Below are positions 1 through 26,247 of a stretch of DNA of 64,000 nucleotides, one piece after another. The position numbers and the translations under genes are program-made. The stretch lies in contig NC_135058.1 in the NCBI RefSeq assembly GCF_051014685.1, forward strand, positions 17,610,811 to 17,674,810. The letters run 5' to 3'. A model generated the notes under the pieces. That model worked only from the letters and a program-made list of their open reading frames with translations. It did not search any database and was not told where the DNA came from. The DNA comes from Ptiloglossa arizonensis. Its lineage: Eukaryota > Arthropoda > Insecta > Hymenoptera > Colletidae. The first letter of the stretch is position 1, and each line of letters begins with the position of its first letter.

Positions 1-13515
<13,515 letters not shown>

Positions 13516-16500
13516 AGCTGCTGCGTATTACGACGCACAAATCGACAAAGGTAAATCGAGTCAAAATACCTTAGTTCAAAATTCGATCGCTATAATTTCC
13601 TCGATCTGAGCAACCAACGTCGCATTAATCGCTAACCATTTACAGTTGGTGGTAATACGTACATACATATTGTGTACAACTTTGCCCACTACGCGCCACG
13701 TACGTAAATACGAAATGCCGGAAATGACCTAACTATATGTAAGTACACGGGCGAACACGCGATTTTTGACTCTCGGTCGTTTTTCGACATTTTGCGTTTG
13801 AGAACGGAGAACATTCGGTGAAATTGGAATCCGACGAATCACATGTGCGACTAGGAACGTTACGGATACCGTGGATAGAACTTTTACTTCTACTAGCTGT
13901 GTTTCGATACAACGAGATGTTATTTCAATACGCGTTCGCTAATACGGCAAATGAGGTAACTTTCCATGACAACCGAGTCGTATCTGATTCCGTTTCTTTG
14001 TTTCGAAGACTTCCGAACTCAAAATGCAACTCAGTTTTAAACGCTAATAGCTTCGAACAATTACAAACCACAAACTTTGTTCACATTATAGAATATGTTA
14101 TTCATCGGTAGTAACTTTTTACTACAATAATTACTAGTGTATCGTAACCACACACATTTTGCCTTACTTGCACCAACTGTGCAACTGTGATTTACAATGG
14201 ACGAATGTATGTACATTATTTGTACATATGTATGTACGTACATTATGTGTGTATATGTATTGTACATACTTTTTTTCCTTTCGTGTTCACAAAAAGATGT
14301 ACATACACTTTTTGACCATTTGTGTTTGAATTTCTATATTTATTAACGGATACACAAAATTAATAGTACGCTCACTCGTACAAGTAACAGTCGTATATAA
14401 AGAAATATACATGTGCGATACATTATTTCATATAACGATTCGTTTGATTGATAAATTTTTCATCGTAGCAGTTTTAGAGTAAAAAGTTCTTTTAGAAACC
14501 AACGTCATCGAATATGCTATTTGGTTTATCGGTGCTTATAACCGTGGGCAAAGAATAATGTATAGATATAAACTCGCATTCATGTGTAACGTATTCGTTT
14601 GATTGTCAGTCGAGCGATTCCGGTATGTTATTTTTGTTGATCCCACATTAAATGATTGTACAATAAATTCAAATATCGATTTCTACTGTTATTTATTTCG
14701 TTCTCACTCTCCCTGACACACACACACACACACGCGCGCGTGTACAGATTACTACAACATTATTAAGTAATTAAATTTTCAATACTTCTTTTACTGTACA
14801 GTTAATGGAATTTCGTTTTTTAGGAATACATATATATGCGAGACAAGAAAGAAATCAAGCTGTCATCGTACTTAATTCATAAATTATCGACTGTTTTGTA
14901 ATAATCTGTTGTTAGAAATAAATACATAGAAGCAGTAGAAGGAAGATTCGATAGAAAAATTAATTTCACAATTATCTTATGCGAAAAGTAATTCGATCAT
15001 TGGCAAAGAATCTTCCCTAAAAATACGTTTCGTACAATTGGAGTAGTTGGAACAATATTTCGGAGCCGAGCATAGTAGATACTCGCACACATACGCATAC
15101 AAAGTAGAATGTGAAAGAAAACGACGAGAATCCGAATGTAGGGAAAGTACAATCAAGTGAAAGTATTTATGGCAAACCGTACAATTTGGCTACGATGTTA
15201 GGGTGAAGCTTTTTTGTAAATCCAAACGTACGAAGGACTTGACGATCAATCGTTGTCCGAGATGAGAATATTCTCTTTCCCGATCGGTTGCTAACTCGTT
15301 TTACCTAATACGCAACGTGTAATCGCGCATTTCATTAGTTTAGCAATCGAATCAATGGTTGCTCGGCAATGTATGGTAATTCTGGAAGGCCAGCGACCGA
15401 TTAGGGTCTCGTGAAGCGATATCGATACGGTGTCCAGGCGAATAATTCTACGAAAAGAATAGATACACTGATAGTATACATTCTTTCGAGCGATTACTAT
15501 CTCTACGGGTTGCAACGTGCAGTATGTTACTGCGTGTCTCGATACTGTTCCATCGCTGACATTCGTAATTATACAATATCTTTCTAAGTAGATTGCAAAA
15601 TCGTAGAGAAATACTGTTTCCGTCTTATTCGTGGCCACGCGGAACAAATACACAGTTCAACCGTGAACCACCAATGAAACGAATATCGAGATCGCATCGG
15701 TACGATGTTTTTTCTCTACTAGTGTATATGTATATGCGTTACAGTGAAAACATCAAGTTTGTCAATGCGCGCACTTACTAGATACTTTACAAATCTATCG
15801 ATTAAAAAATCTTTGTACCGATAGATTAAAAACGATCCCCTGACTGTAGTCTCAAAAATAATGAAGATGTAGTGGAAGATTTATGGTCATTGTATGGATA
15901 TCGCTAAGTTCTACGCCAAGCCATTAGCTTGAAGGACGCTAATTATTCTGATTGTTAATATAAATAAAATAAATAAATAAAATAAACTAAAAATTTTGTT
16001 TAAAAAAAAAAAAAAATGTGTGTGTGCGTGTGTGTGTACGTAGATATTTGACAAACGTAAAAGTGATTGCAACATTCGACTCTGGATGCTTTTCCGTGTT
16101 TCTCTTCGGAAAAAACTTTCTTTTGACGTAAACATAAACATCGAATCGTATCTGTATCTTCGATAACTTTTACTATTTCTTATTAACGCTTAACTTCGAT
16201 AACTTTTACTATTTCTTCGATAGCATTCATTTGCTCCAATATACATTTTCGACGCCATATTTATAGGATTTTTACACATCAAAATTGATTTTCCCAATCA
16301 GCTTTCTTAAGAAGATTCTCTTCTTCTGGGGCACTCCGTATATACTGGTAGATGTATAAGTTTACCACAGCACCCGTATCACTGATTTGGTTTATATACA
16401 GTTTCCCTGGCGAAATTAATATCCGCGTAATAATTCACTAGTAAGCGCATGCATCGACCAAATTCACATTTTGACCCTAATCTTACATATGTATATAAAT

Positions 16501-17861
16501 TAAACCATTTAAATGGGAACACCTAAATGTATGTTACTTACGTATATATATATATATTTTTTATCATTTACATAATATGAATCAATATTTATTCGCCTAT
16601 ATACATTACACGTGTAAACCCGAATTCGTAACTCACGAACAAAATATTATTCGTTATTCAAATGAATATACAACCCGAGCATTAAGAAAAAAAGATATAG
16701 ATACACACCTAATTAAATCACATTCGTCGAACAACTTTTCCTGATCTTTTCATGCGCAAAATGACGAAAAGACTGGATCTATAATACTTAAAAACAACTC
16801 GACGCGATTCTATTTAAAAAGAACATCCGTGACTTTGAAATTTCGAAAGAATTATGACCTCGGGGGAACTTTTCTTTCTTTAACTTTGTGTTTGTCTCTT
16901 CGAACAGTTTATCTACGTCCCGAATCATTCTTTTTCCACAAATCTACAAGAAACGAAGTACATTTAGGTGCATTCAATTGAATGGTCCATCCTGAAGGTA
17001 GCAAAGAAAGGTACATAAGTCGATTGAAGTGGGCGCATCGTCAATGGTAGATGCCTCGGTTGAACATGCTAGGTGAATTGAATAGCTCCTATTGTAACAG
17101 CTGCTACAGGATACGAGGATAAGAGGCAAGAGTCGAACGATGCATGCGTTAATCGTTCAGCAACAAGAATGAACGAGGACGTCGTAGTTGTTCTTCGAAG
17201 TGTCCAACAGGCAGTGTGTCGAACCTCTCGAAAATTTTCTTATCAACTAAATCGCGCGTTACTCGTTATCAATTATGGCGATCCGTGCGTATTCTTAACG
17301 ACAAAAATTGAAAGTTCGCAACTCATTTGCGCGGCCAATATTACGGCAAATGAATTCCATCGAATGCTTTTATGCGTAGACACTTGTATAGATTGTCGCG
17401 AACAGACGTTTTGCCCGATGCAGTGACACGCGTGTTTCACTTCTAATCGAATCCGTAGAAAGAACCGTCCTGCGTTTCTCCGTTTTCTCTGGTTTTCACG
17501 GAACATTGTTGCTTCCGCGTCTCCGATCGTCACCTTTTTAGCTCACTCCATCCCCTTCTTAGTATTCTCTCGGTCATTACTCTTCAAAGTACTATTTTCG
17601 AAAGCAATATTTTCGTTCGAATCGATTCGAATCCTCGAATTCGACGATCGAAACGAACGATATACGAAATAGCCGATAAACAATAAATAATATTCGGTCC
17701 GTCCTCGAACATGAAATTATTGTGTATACATAATATGCGAACGCGGGGCTTTGTAGTCTGTTTGATGGTTAGGTTAGAAAATGATTATCAATAAGAGCGA
17801 TGCAAAGCTACAATATTCGGAGTGAGTGGCATCGCGCGCAATTACAATACTTCGAAACGCT
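13516..17861. other. Intergenic region upstream of the dynein gene
   Basis: About 4.3 kb of AT-rich sequence with short CA/CG and TATATA runs (14717-14746, 16545-16558). It should contain the dynein promoter just right of 13515 and the 3' flank of the small gene at 17862. Open frames at 13818-14111 and 17169-17426 lack recognisable motifs and splice context and are not called. No RNA gene was recognised. Confidence 0.6.
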
Positions 17862-18387
17862 CTACGATTTACCATTATTGGTGAAACACGGGCAAAGCGC
17901 GTTCAATAATCGATTGCAGAAACCTCGTGCACGATGATTCCAACCAGCGATGCTACGAGCACCTTTCAGTCTAGTTCCTGGACAAACATACATTTCGTTC
18001 GTTCGATCAGCAACAAGTTTTTCTATCTGTATCATTTCTCGAGCAATCTCATACAACCGTTTTGGTTTTTATTCTTACCTTCGCTGACATCGCCTTCCTG
18101 AAATGTGAAACGGAACGATCAACGAACAATTGTAATTGGTAGAAACGTTTGAAATGTCGCGAACGAAAGTCGTACGTGTCGCTTACCTCGGAATGCGCTT
18201 TCCTCTTAGAGGCCTCTGTGGTCGCCGTTTCTATAACTTCGCTAACAAATTTTGTAGTTTCTCGCATTAGTTCATCGTCATCTTTAAAAGCCTCTCTCCT
18301 TTGATCTAACGTCCCTGTGGCCAAAATCTTCTCCCGTTCCTCCATGCTCCATTTACAAAATGCGATACTGTTTGTTCCCTCGGTCAT
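17862..18387 (-). CDS. Small three-exon gene, unknown function (111 residues)
   Basis: I do not recognise this gene. Three exons join in phase: 18187-18387 (67 codons, then GTAAGC donor), 18079-18097 (19 bases) and 17862-17977 to a TAG stop. All boundaries have AG/GT and the total is 336 bases, exactly divisible by three. The product is acidic and helical in its N-terminal half, with an amphipathic stretch FVSEVIETATTEA. It ends in a basic, Cys-rich tail with RGFCNRLLNALCPCF. There is no signal peptide or membrane helix. An in-frame ATG also exists at 18486, so the N-terminus could be 33 residues longer. It lies on the same strand as the dynein and the DRC10-like gene. The neat splicing supports a real gene, but expression is unproven. 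Confidence 0.65.
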
Positions 18388-18748
18388 TATTAGTAAGATA
18401 ACAGTCGGAATTATACGATTCCGAGGCAATCGATCTTTGTCGTGTGCAAACGAAGCGCACTTACATCTCGACAAAATTGCGCGCAACGATCCCCTTTTAA
18501 AGCACTTTTATTAAAAATAAAGCGAAACCAAGTAAAAACGAACGTTGCCGCTGACACGTTGCCGGACCCGTGACACGGCACCAAGACTCCTTTTTATTTT
18601 CCCTCCGCTACCCTTATTTTCTTGTTCTCTTACTCCTCCCTCCCTCCCTCCGTACCTCCTTCCTTCTGTTCTCGCCACTTCTCCCTCTGTCTCGCTTCTT
18701 CTATTCTTTGTCCAGCACTCCCTCTCCCTCTCCTTCGACTTCGACTAC

Positions 18749-18864
18749 GAGTTTGAGTTTGAGTTTGAGTTTGAGTTTGAGTTTGAGTTTGACTTCGACT
18801 TCGACTTCGACTTCGACTTCGACTTCGACTTCGACTTCGACTTCGACTTCGACTTCGACTTCGA
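18749..18864 (+). repeat. (GAGTTT)n then (GACTTC)n hexanucleotide array
   Basis: About seven GAGTTT units switch abruptly to about twelve GACTTC units, with further related degenerate units on both flanks. Because the period is six, several frames stay open on both strands. Confidence 0.96.
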
Positions 18865-21314
18865 CCTCGTCTTCGTCTTCCTCTTCTTTTTCTTCTTCGT
18901 CTTCTTTGTTTCTCCTGTTCTCTGCGCGAAAGAAACTTAAACGCCTCAAATTACAAGGATGATCGCATAATCATCAGTTGACAGTTGTTTTGCTATGGAG
19001 CACTGTTAGTATTTTGCCCCTGTGTGCATCGCTAAAAACGTGTGACCTACATACGCGTCATATTTTATCCCGTTATTTATCGTACAAGTGAGTATACATA
19101 TATACACGTGTAAATATAGTATTGTAACTTCTGCAGAGCTATCGCGTCGTACGTAAAACGGTTAGACTTCTTATTCCAATTTACACTATTACCGCGACAA
19201 AAATGACAAAAAGATTCATTTATTTTTCCAAAGATTCGAAACAGTGAAACGTATCCTCGATTACTGTTCTTACGTTTAAATCTCTTTTATCGAGAGTACG
19301 AATCTTTCTTTACCTCGTTTTTCAACGATCAAAACGATTTAAGTAAATAGTAAGTAAATTTTCATTCGACGACCGAAAAGAAATCACAGAGAAAAAAAGT
19401 CTGCAGCATATTTTTTATTTCGATCGTTAAATTTCGCGCAAGTACGTAAAGTAATTATGGTTCCGATCTTCTTTATTCGTAATTTCAAGGAGATCGGGGA
19501 TATTCTCGTATTTAATAGAAAATTTAGCGATATGTGGCACGCACAAAGTCACGATTTTATATGTAGAACGCGCGAATATTAAGAAATTAAGAAATTTTGT
19601 CGCACCCATGAATTGTACTACATATTCGATAAAGAATTGTAAATTAAAAAAAGGAATCCTTTCACTTACATTCGTAGAGAAACTCGACGACAGAGGGGCG
19701 GTTGACCTTTTAAGCGTAGATATCGAGCTACAGGTGGTGCGCATTCGTTTTACGAGTCAGCCTGGATCCGGACTATCCGATGTCGACACGCATCCAGACA
19801 GCTGTTAGTACTGTTATCGGGCGCTGCTTTCACTTCGCGTCACGCTTGTTTCGCCGAAACTTCATTCAATTTTAGTCAGGTGTAATGCGTACTATACAAT
19901 TGAATCGTTTCATTGTGTCGCAACGAATTTTAATAGCACTTTTGCTCATGCTTATCCGACTCTCTTCTCACCCCTTTTCGAGGAACCGAAACATTTCTAT
20001 ATACGAGACCAAATATCAACCGTGGTTAAGATTTTTAACCGGAAAATAATCATACGTAAGTATGAACGATAACGATCTATATATCTGTATGTGTTCCGAA
20101 TTGTGATCCGCGGGATGACTGGCCGGTCACTGATACCACCTCGTAACGATCGGGCCGCTCGTCAGGCTTGCTTGCTGGCTTACTTGGTTTCCCTCACTGA
20201 ATATCACCCCGGGAAAACGTTTCGGAGCATGCGTTGCGTCGACCTCCGCGCGCCGTTACTTACCTACCCGCTCCTCAGTCGCGTGCGCGCGGTTTACCAC
20301 CCTCTTTCTCATTCCGCTACTTCGTTGTCACCGACGCGAGTATCTTTTATCACATTTTTACTTTCACCGTTACTTTCCCTCTTTCGTATGCCCCTTTGTT
20401 CTCTTTTGTGTCATTCGCCCACACATATTTCTAAGATCTTTAACCATTTTCGTACGATGCCCGCTAACCGATCACTCAAAACGATACGCAACTAAAGTGG
20501 CTTTCCGTTCGCAAAGTGGATTCCGCTTCGTTCATACTTTTTATGTTTTTCATTCCCGTTTTATTTATTTCAAATATATTGTACGTTAATTAACAGCAAC
20601 ACACGCTGATGATATCCAATGTTCCTCTACAGGTGATAGAGCTATGTGACCAATTCGTCCATAACAAAATGGTTAACGAAAAATTGTTAATTTATGATTG
20701 TGCTTAAAACATAGAAATAAAAAAAAAATACAAAATTCGAATTCGTTTATCAAATTGAAAAACAAACTTTTCTTCGGGCATAATGACAAGCATTGGTTAT
20801 TACGTAGGTACATATATTCCGATACGAGAGCAAACTAGAAGGGGCAGGGAATGGAGGACGGAAAGGGGTGGTCGAAGGAAAAGAGAGGCACAGTGGCAGA
20901 GAGACAGATAGCAAGAATGGCAAAGAGGGGAGAATGTGGGAGGGAAGGCGTCAGAGGAGGGGGAGAGAGAGAGAGAGAGAGAGAGAGATTTCTAAACATA
21001 GCAAAAGATCAATATAGTTGGGTACTTCGTTATTTTCTCTTCAAAAACTGTACTACAACGATATAAGCACATTACCGTTACTGTCGCCCGGTGCAATTAA
21101 TGAAAAATAAATCTTATTAATCACCACTTAATAAAGATATCAAAGGTGTTGTCTTTAAACGAATTCATCATTACAGGATAGAGGATTAAAATCAAATTGT
21201 AACAGAAAAATGAACCGATGTGCATAATACCTAGGCTGTATGTTTCCTATTTAAAAATTCTTTAGTACGTACCTACATAGGTACTACCATTTGAATGAAC
21301 AATCTCTTTGGAAA

Positions 21315-21320
21315 TTTATT
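21315..21320 (-). other. Polyadenylation signal AATAAA for the IQ-motif gene
   Basis: AATAAA on the minus strand about 160 bases downstream of the stop codon at 21479-21481. It is the nearest canonical signal after the gene. Confidence 0.5.
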
Positions 21321-21478
21321 ATTTTATGCAATCGTACATATTTCTTATACGTACTTCGTAAAATCATCATTTTATTATTTAATTTCAACCATCCAAAAAG
21401 CACCTGCAATTCATAACAGTTTATCGATCCATATAAGACTCGGACGCGACGACTGATACGCGGGAATCCAAGTAGCAT

Positions 21479-22838
21479 TTACTTTTTGCCTTTTCTTTTT
21501 TTCGCAGACACACGTGCCCAATATAATCTCCAATTTTGCTGAATCATTTTTGCTGCGCGATTTCGACGAAAATTTTTCAATTTTGCCAAAGAAGCTTTCA
21601 TTTTATTTAGTTCACGTTCTTCTTTCATTTGGTTATATAAACTACGCTGAACGATAAGTTCATTCTGCAAGGCAATACATATTTATGCATGAACATCAAA
21701 AAGGAATTGCATTTGAATAATTAAAACAGTTTGTTTTATTACTACCATGTAAGTAGACGACCGAAGAAGAAGCAGTATCAATAAATCGAAAGTGGATAAT
21801 AATAGTAGGACAAACCTGAATAACAATGTACTCTTTCTCGACTGAATCTTTATCAATTAGAAGAGCAATTTTCCAATTATAAAGCTTTCCGATATTTTTG
21901 TCATATTTTGCGAGCTGCGCCAAACATTGTTTCTTTGCTTTAAAGCTGCATAATCATCATGCAATTAATGTTAGCATTTGCAACAGCTAAATGTAAATCT
22001 ACGATGTAGTTTTTCTAATTCAAAATTCAACTAAAATGATCCAAAAGCAAAAAGTCAGTCTTATTACATAAAATTGCTACGTACCGTGCATTGCACAGAT
22101 CGACTCTCCTCGTATGGTGTACTCTATCTATAGATTTTGAATAAAATTCTAACAATTCTATTTCGTTTTGTATACATTTCTTTCGAATTTCGTTTTCCTG
22201 ATTTGTAGCTAACATTTTCGTTCTAAATTGTGTGCTAAAATGGTTTTAGTTTTGTTACTACAAATTAGAAAGTTATTGGTAAACGATACTCTCTAGAAAA
22301 TTGTTCAAAGGTAGCTAATTCGTAGTAATTTATTTTATTTTGAACTCGTTAATGGATCAAGAAGAAAAATGACCTACACTTGTGCCGCCAGTTTTTGCTC
22401 CAAATTTTTTTTAATATTCATCTTTATCGACTCTATTGTTTTCCAGTTCATCTTAGCGTTTTGTTGAAAATGAATAAAATGTAATCTTTGCTCGCAAAGG
22501 CCAAATGTCCATTCTGTTAAGAAATATTTAGAAGCCATCTTGCAATTGTCCAGACAAAATTTTACATATTGCATTGTATAAGGAAACACACAATACATTA
22601 CGTCACCAATTATCAACATAAATATGTTACATAAAAACGTACGTTTTACTTCGATTGTGGCTTTCTCTATATTACTCGCAAAATTATGTAACTGCACGTT
22701 CCAAGATAGTTCCTTTCCTAAGGGTAGTTTTTCTTGATTTTTTATCAAATGATAAAGTAATTTAATCATTTTGATCAAGGCATTTACTTGCAAATAGAAA
22801 TCTTTTCTAATCATATTACCAACTCCGATACTTAAATG
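21479..22838 (-). CDS. IQ-motif protein, DRC10/IQCD-like (N-DRC subunit), 3' exons only
   Basis: Four exons join in phase on the minus strand: 22378-22838, 22085-22222, 21816-21945 and 21479-21664 with a TAA stop (about 304 residues). The middle is helical and charged. The C-terminus has a long coiled segment leading into an IQ motif (AAKMIQQNWRLYWARV) and a Lys-rich tail ending KKRKGKK. That order, a YDKNI-type helix, an EEREL segment, one IQ motif and a Lys tail, is the layout I associate with DRC10/IQCD. DRC9/IQCG is the alternative. Such proteins sit in the nexin-dynein regulatory complex between axonemal doublets and can bind calmodulin. Exon 22378-22838 starts in phase 0 after an acceptor, so 5' exons exist further right; I could not identify them. 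Confidence 0.7.
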
Positions 22839-24597
22839 CTGAAATAAAATTACACGTAATCCATTTCTTTAAATTAATACACCAATATTTTCTCTCGTTC
22901 CTGCCTTATTTTCTTTGGTTATTTTCATTTATGCTTTTCCCATCCAAGTTCTTACAAATCTATTTAAACAAGTTACTTTTGAGATGTCTGTAAAGCAATA
23001 TCCTTATAGAGTACGAGCAGTTAATAGATTTCTCTCAGCGACGTAGCAATCTGTTAGCTAACTTAAAGGATCTCTGTTGCCACTTCCAACATTTACTCAT
23101 TTTAGAATACCCAGGCTCTTAAAATTCTAGCATCCAAAAAACATCTCTCTAGGTCAATCCTGAATCAACGGCAGCCTGCAATCAAGAGTACTGCCATCTT
23201 AACACACTGCAATCTTTACGAGATCGTAATACACGTTTATCCATTGGCGTACCTGTCTTTTGTTAACAAATAACTTTTTAAAATTTAGTCATTGAATATA
23301 AATTTTGATCATCGTTCCGTTGTATTTTCTCTCCCCCTTTTCCTCCTCTCATCCCATTCTTTTTCTATTTTCCATCACCTACATTTTTTTACAAATATCG
23401 ATGTACGTTGATCCATTAGATTGGTCTAAAATTGAAATCTTTATCTCATTCTTTATTTAAAACGTCAAAGTGAGTAGAGTACGTTATACAGTGCAAGGAA
23501 AAGTTGATATATATATATTTACACGATGTTTCCGAAAAACAATACGTTCGTATAGCCAAAGATTTTCAATCGGTATGTACTTTGTATTGGTCAGTATTAA
23601 AAATAATTACAAAATTTTTTCTAACCGATTGTAAAAACGTCCTAAAAACACGCACTGTTGAACTGCTGAAAACTGAAGATGGGTGAGAAATGTAATATCC
23701 TTTGTACGTACTTATGATTTTTACTGTATCTTCTAACGTTTCTCTACATTCTAATGTATTAAATATGTATAAGATATTTATATATGTCATTAAACTAAAG
23801 TAAGCAAGATACTAGTTACATGTGTTAAAACTAATCCAAAATCGTAATGAAGCATATTTAATAAATAAAGATTTAATCCTTGAATTCATAACCGATTTTA
23901 ATCTTAATACATGATAAATCAGAATAGGGTATACAAAGCTGGTGACTTTCTCCTCAAGCGGCAAGAATCAACGAACCCTGGTGTACAACATACATAGTTA
24001 CGCGTGCTCATAGTTAAGGCTCGCGGATGAGCGCAAATAAACGATTCGAAGAATTGAAAAATGTAAAAAAAAGTATTAACATTTAATTAATATAATTATT
24101 TAACTATTTGTAAAACTACAATACATTGCTGATTTAAATTTTAGTAAATTATTTGTAAATAAATAATTTTAATAACAGTAAATTAAAATAAAATCTAATA
24201 AAAAATTGTACGTACACGCTTGTATACCGATATACGAAACAATACATGATCGTTCAAAAGATTATACCGATGATAGAAAAATGATCAGAGCTTCTACATT
24301 GTATTACAACATACTTGAACGTTAATTATTTTGTTAATTTTGAAAATAGTATATTAACGAAACTCCTAGTTAGTTAACGCGTAAAAAAGAACATCGAAAA
24401 GCTGTTAAAATTTGATTTTAGTTCTTCGGTCATTAACCGTTCAATTTTCTCACTTGGTTACGCTACTGTCTCTACGAGAGTCGCCAATGCTTCTACGTCG
24501 TTCATAGGTTACAAGTTAGTCGTTTCTCGACCTCGAATTACTTGATTTTCATTCGAAGTACCAAGCTTACTCGAGAATCGTCTGTGACACAACAAAT
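22839..24597. other. Gap between head-to-head genes
   Basis: AT-rich sequence separating the minus-strand DRC10-like exons from the plus-strand SUGP1 start. It must hold the missing 5' exon(s) and promoter of the former and the SUGP1 promoter, which may be shared. A short minus-strand open patch near 23566-23790 does not splice in phase to exon 22378-22838 and is not called. Confidence 0.5.
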
Positions 24598-26095
24598 ATG
24601 GCGTATCGCGGTGTGAAAGGTTCCGATCCATTTGTTTCAAAAACATCGCGAAATGAACGTTTTGCGCAAATGTCGAAGCAGGAACAAATTATTCAGCAAA
24701 AGAAACTCGAAATACAAGCGAAGATGCAAGAACAAAAAGCAAAAGAAGCTGTGGAAAATTTGAAAAAGACAAATGCGTTAGTCCCGAACTCAACAGTGAA
24801 TAAATCTAACTCTACCAAGTGAGTAATTGCTATTTTTCACACTATTCACAAGCTTCTTTATTGCAGTATAATTTTGTAGGCATATCACGTAACTCGAAAA
24901 AGACGATACTTTTTCTTCTAGTTCGGTAATTGTTATTAGCCGATTGGTTTTGTGCCAAAAGTAGCAAATGCATTCCTGCTTACGCCCAGAACGAAGTAGC
25001 AAACGACACGTCTAGATATTAACAATGGATTGGCATTGTTTCTAAATGTCAATTAATCCATGAAATTATATTTTGAACCGTATCGCGAGTTTAATTCTTT
25101 AGAGAATAATTATTTATGAATTTTCTATCAACTCGAAATATTTTTTCTCTCTACTCTCACAGAAGGAACACCTTTTATTACAGGAAACAAGAAGAGAAGC
25201 CAGCCGTGTCGCAATCAGTCAATCTATTTGCTAACGATGGCAGTTTTTTAGATCAATTTAAAAAAATTGCGAGTAATAAAGGAACAGCTAAAACAGAGTC
25301 TGCGTTTGGTTTGAAATCGGAAGAGAAGAGGGAAGAAAAATATAAAGAGGGATCGCACGACAAAGAACGAAAGAGAAACAATGATAAAAGCAGAGATTGG
25401 GAGAGTAAAAGAGATCGTAGAAGAGGCGATTCTCGATGGGAAAAGAGCTCAAATAAGAGGCATAGTTCTCCTTCGAGCCCATCTCCTACTAGACGTCCAA
25501 CATCTCAAAGTCCAGAAGCTCGACGTTCGTTTAATCAATTACCTTCCAATGGACAGCGTGTGCCACACAGCCAACAACAGTATTTTCCTCGAAATGGGAA
25601 TTCACCTCTTGTTCCTTCCCTCGCGTCTCAGCCTATAATGCATCTTACAAGCGTACCACCACCTAATATAAGAAATATCATAACCAATGTTCCTCCCCCA
25701 CATTTATCGCGAATGCCTCTTCCAAAAAATTTGGTCAATGCCTACTCTGGAATGGATGACCGGTCCAGCGATCCAAGAATGCAAATATCACCACCGCACG
25801 CGATACATCCACCTCCTCCTCCACCAGCCATACAGCCTATACCTCCAAATACCAATGTACCTCCACCGAATATGCATATTTCTCGAACAATAGCACCTAA
25901 TCTACAAAACTTACCACCTCCACCTCCACCTCCACCAGCACCTTGTACATCTTCATCATCGTTGTCACCGTCATCATTCATGTCCTCCTGTACTTCTTCT
26001 TCCACAGTCGTCTCTTCTTCCACGGCCTCTTCATCCTCTTTAAACCCCTCCTCAACGACATTAGCGCTGCAACCATCATCGTCGCTGTTGTTATT

Positions 26096-26126
<31 letters not shown>

Positions 26127-26204
26127 TCGTCTTCGTCTTCGTCGTCTTCGTCGTCGTCGTCGTCGACGTCATCCTCGTCGTCGTCGACGTCGTCACCGTC
26201 GTCT

Positions 26205-26247
<43 letters not shown>

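Larger units (their letters stand above)
18388..21478. other. Intergenic region with low-complexity tracts
   Basis: Three kilobases without a supported gene. It contains a CT-rich stretch, the hexanucleotide array at 18749-18864, a GC-richer patch at 19.8-20.5 kb and a (GA)n run at 20963-20988. The promoter of the small minus-strand gene is expected just right of 18387. The long open frames at 18545-18962 are products of the hexamer array. Confidence 0.6.

Noticed and set aside
13818..14111. Plus-strand open frame of 97 codons right of the dynein start
   Set aside because: Begins with a non-ATG codon, lacks motifs and lies in the likely dynein promoter region.
18545..18962. Two overlapping open frames rich in Phe-Asp/Glu or Ser-Leu
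   Set aside because: Translation of the GAGTTT/GACTTC hexamer array and of CT-rich flanks; no gene-like features.
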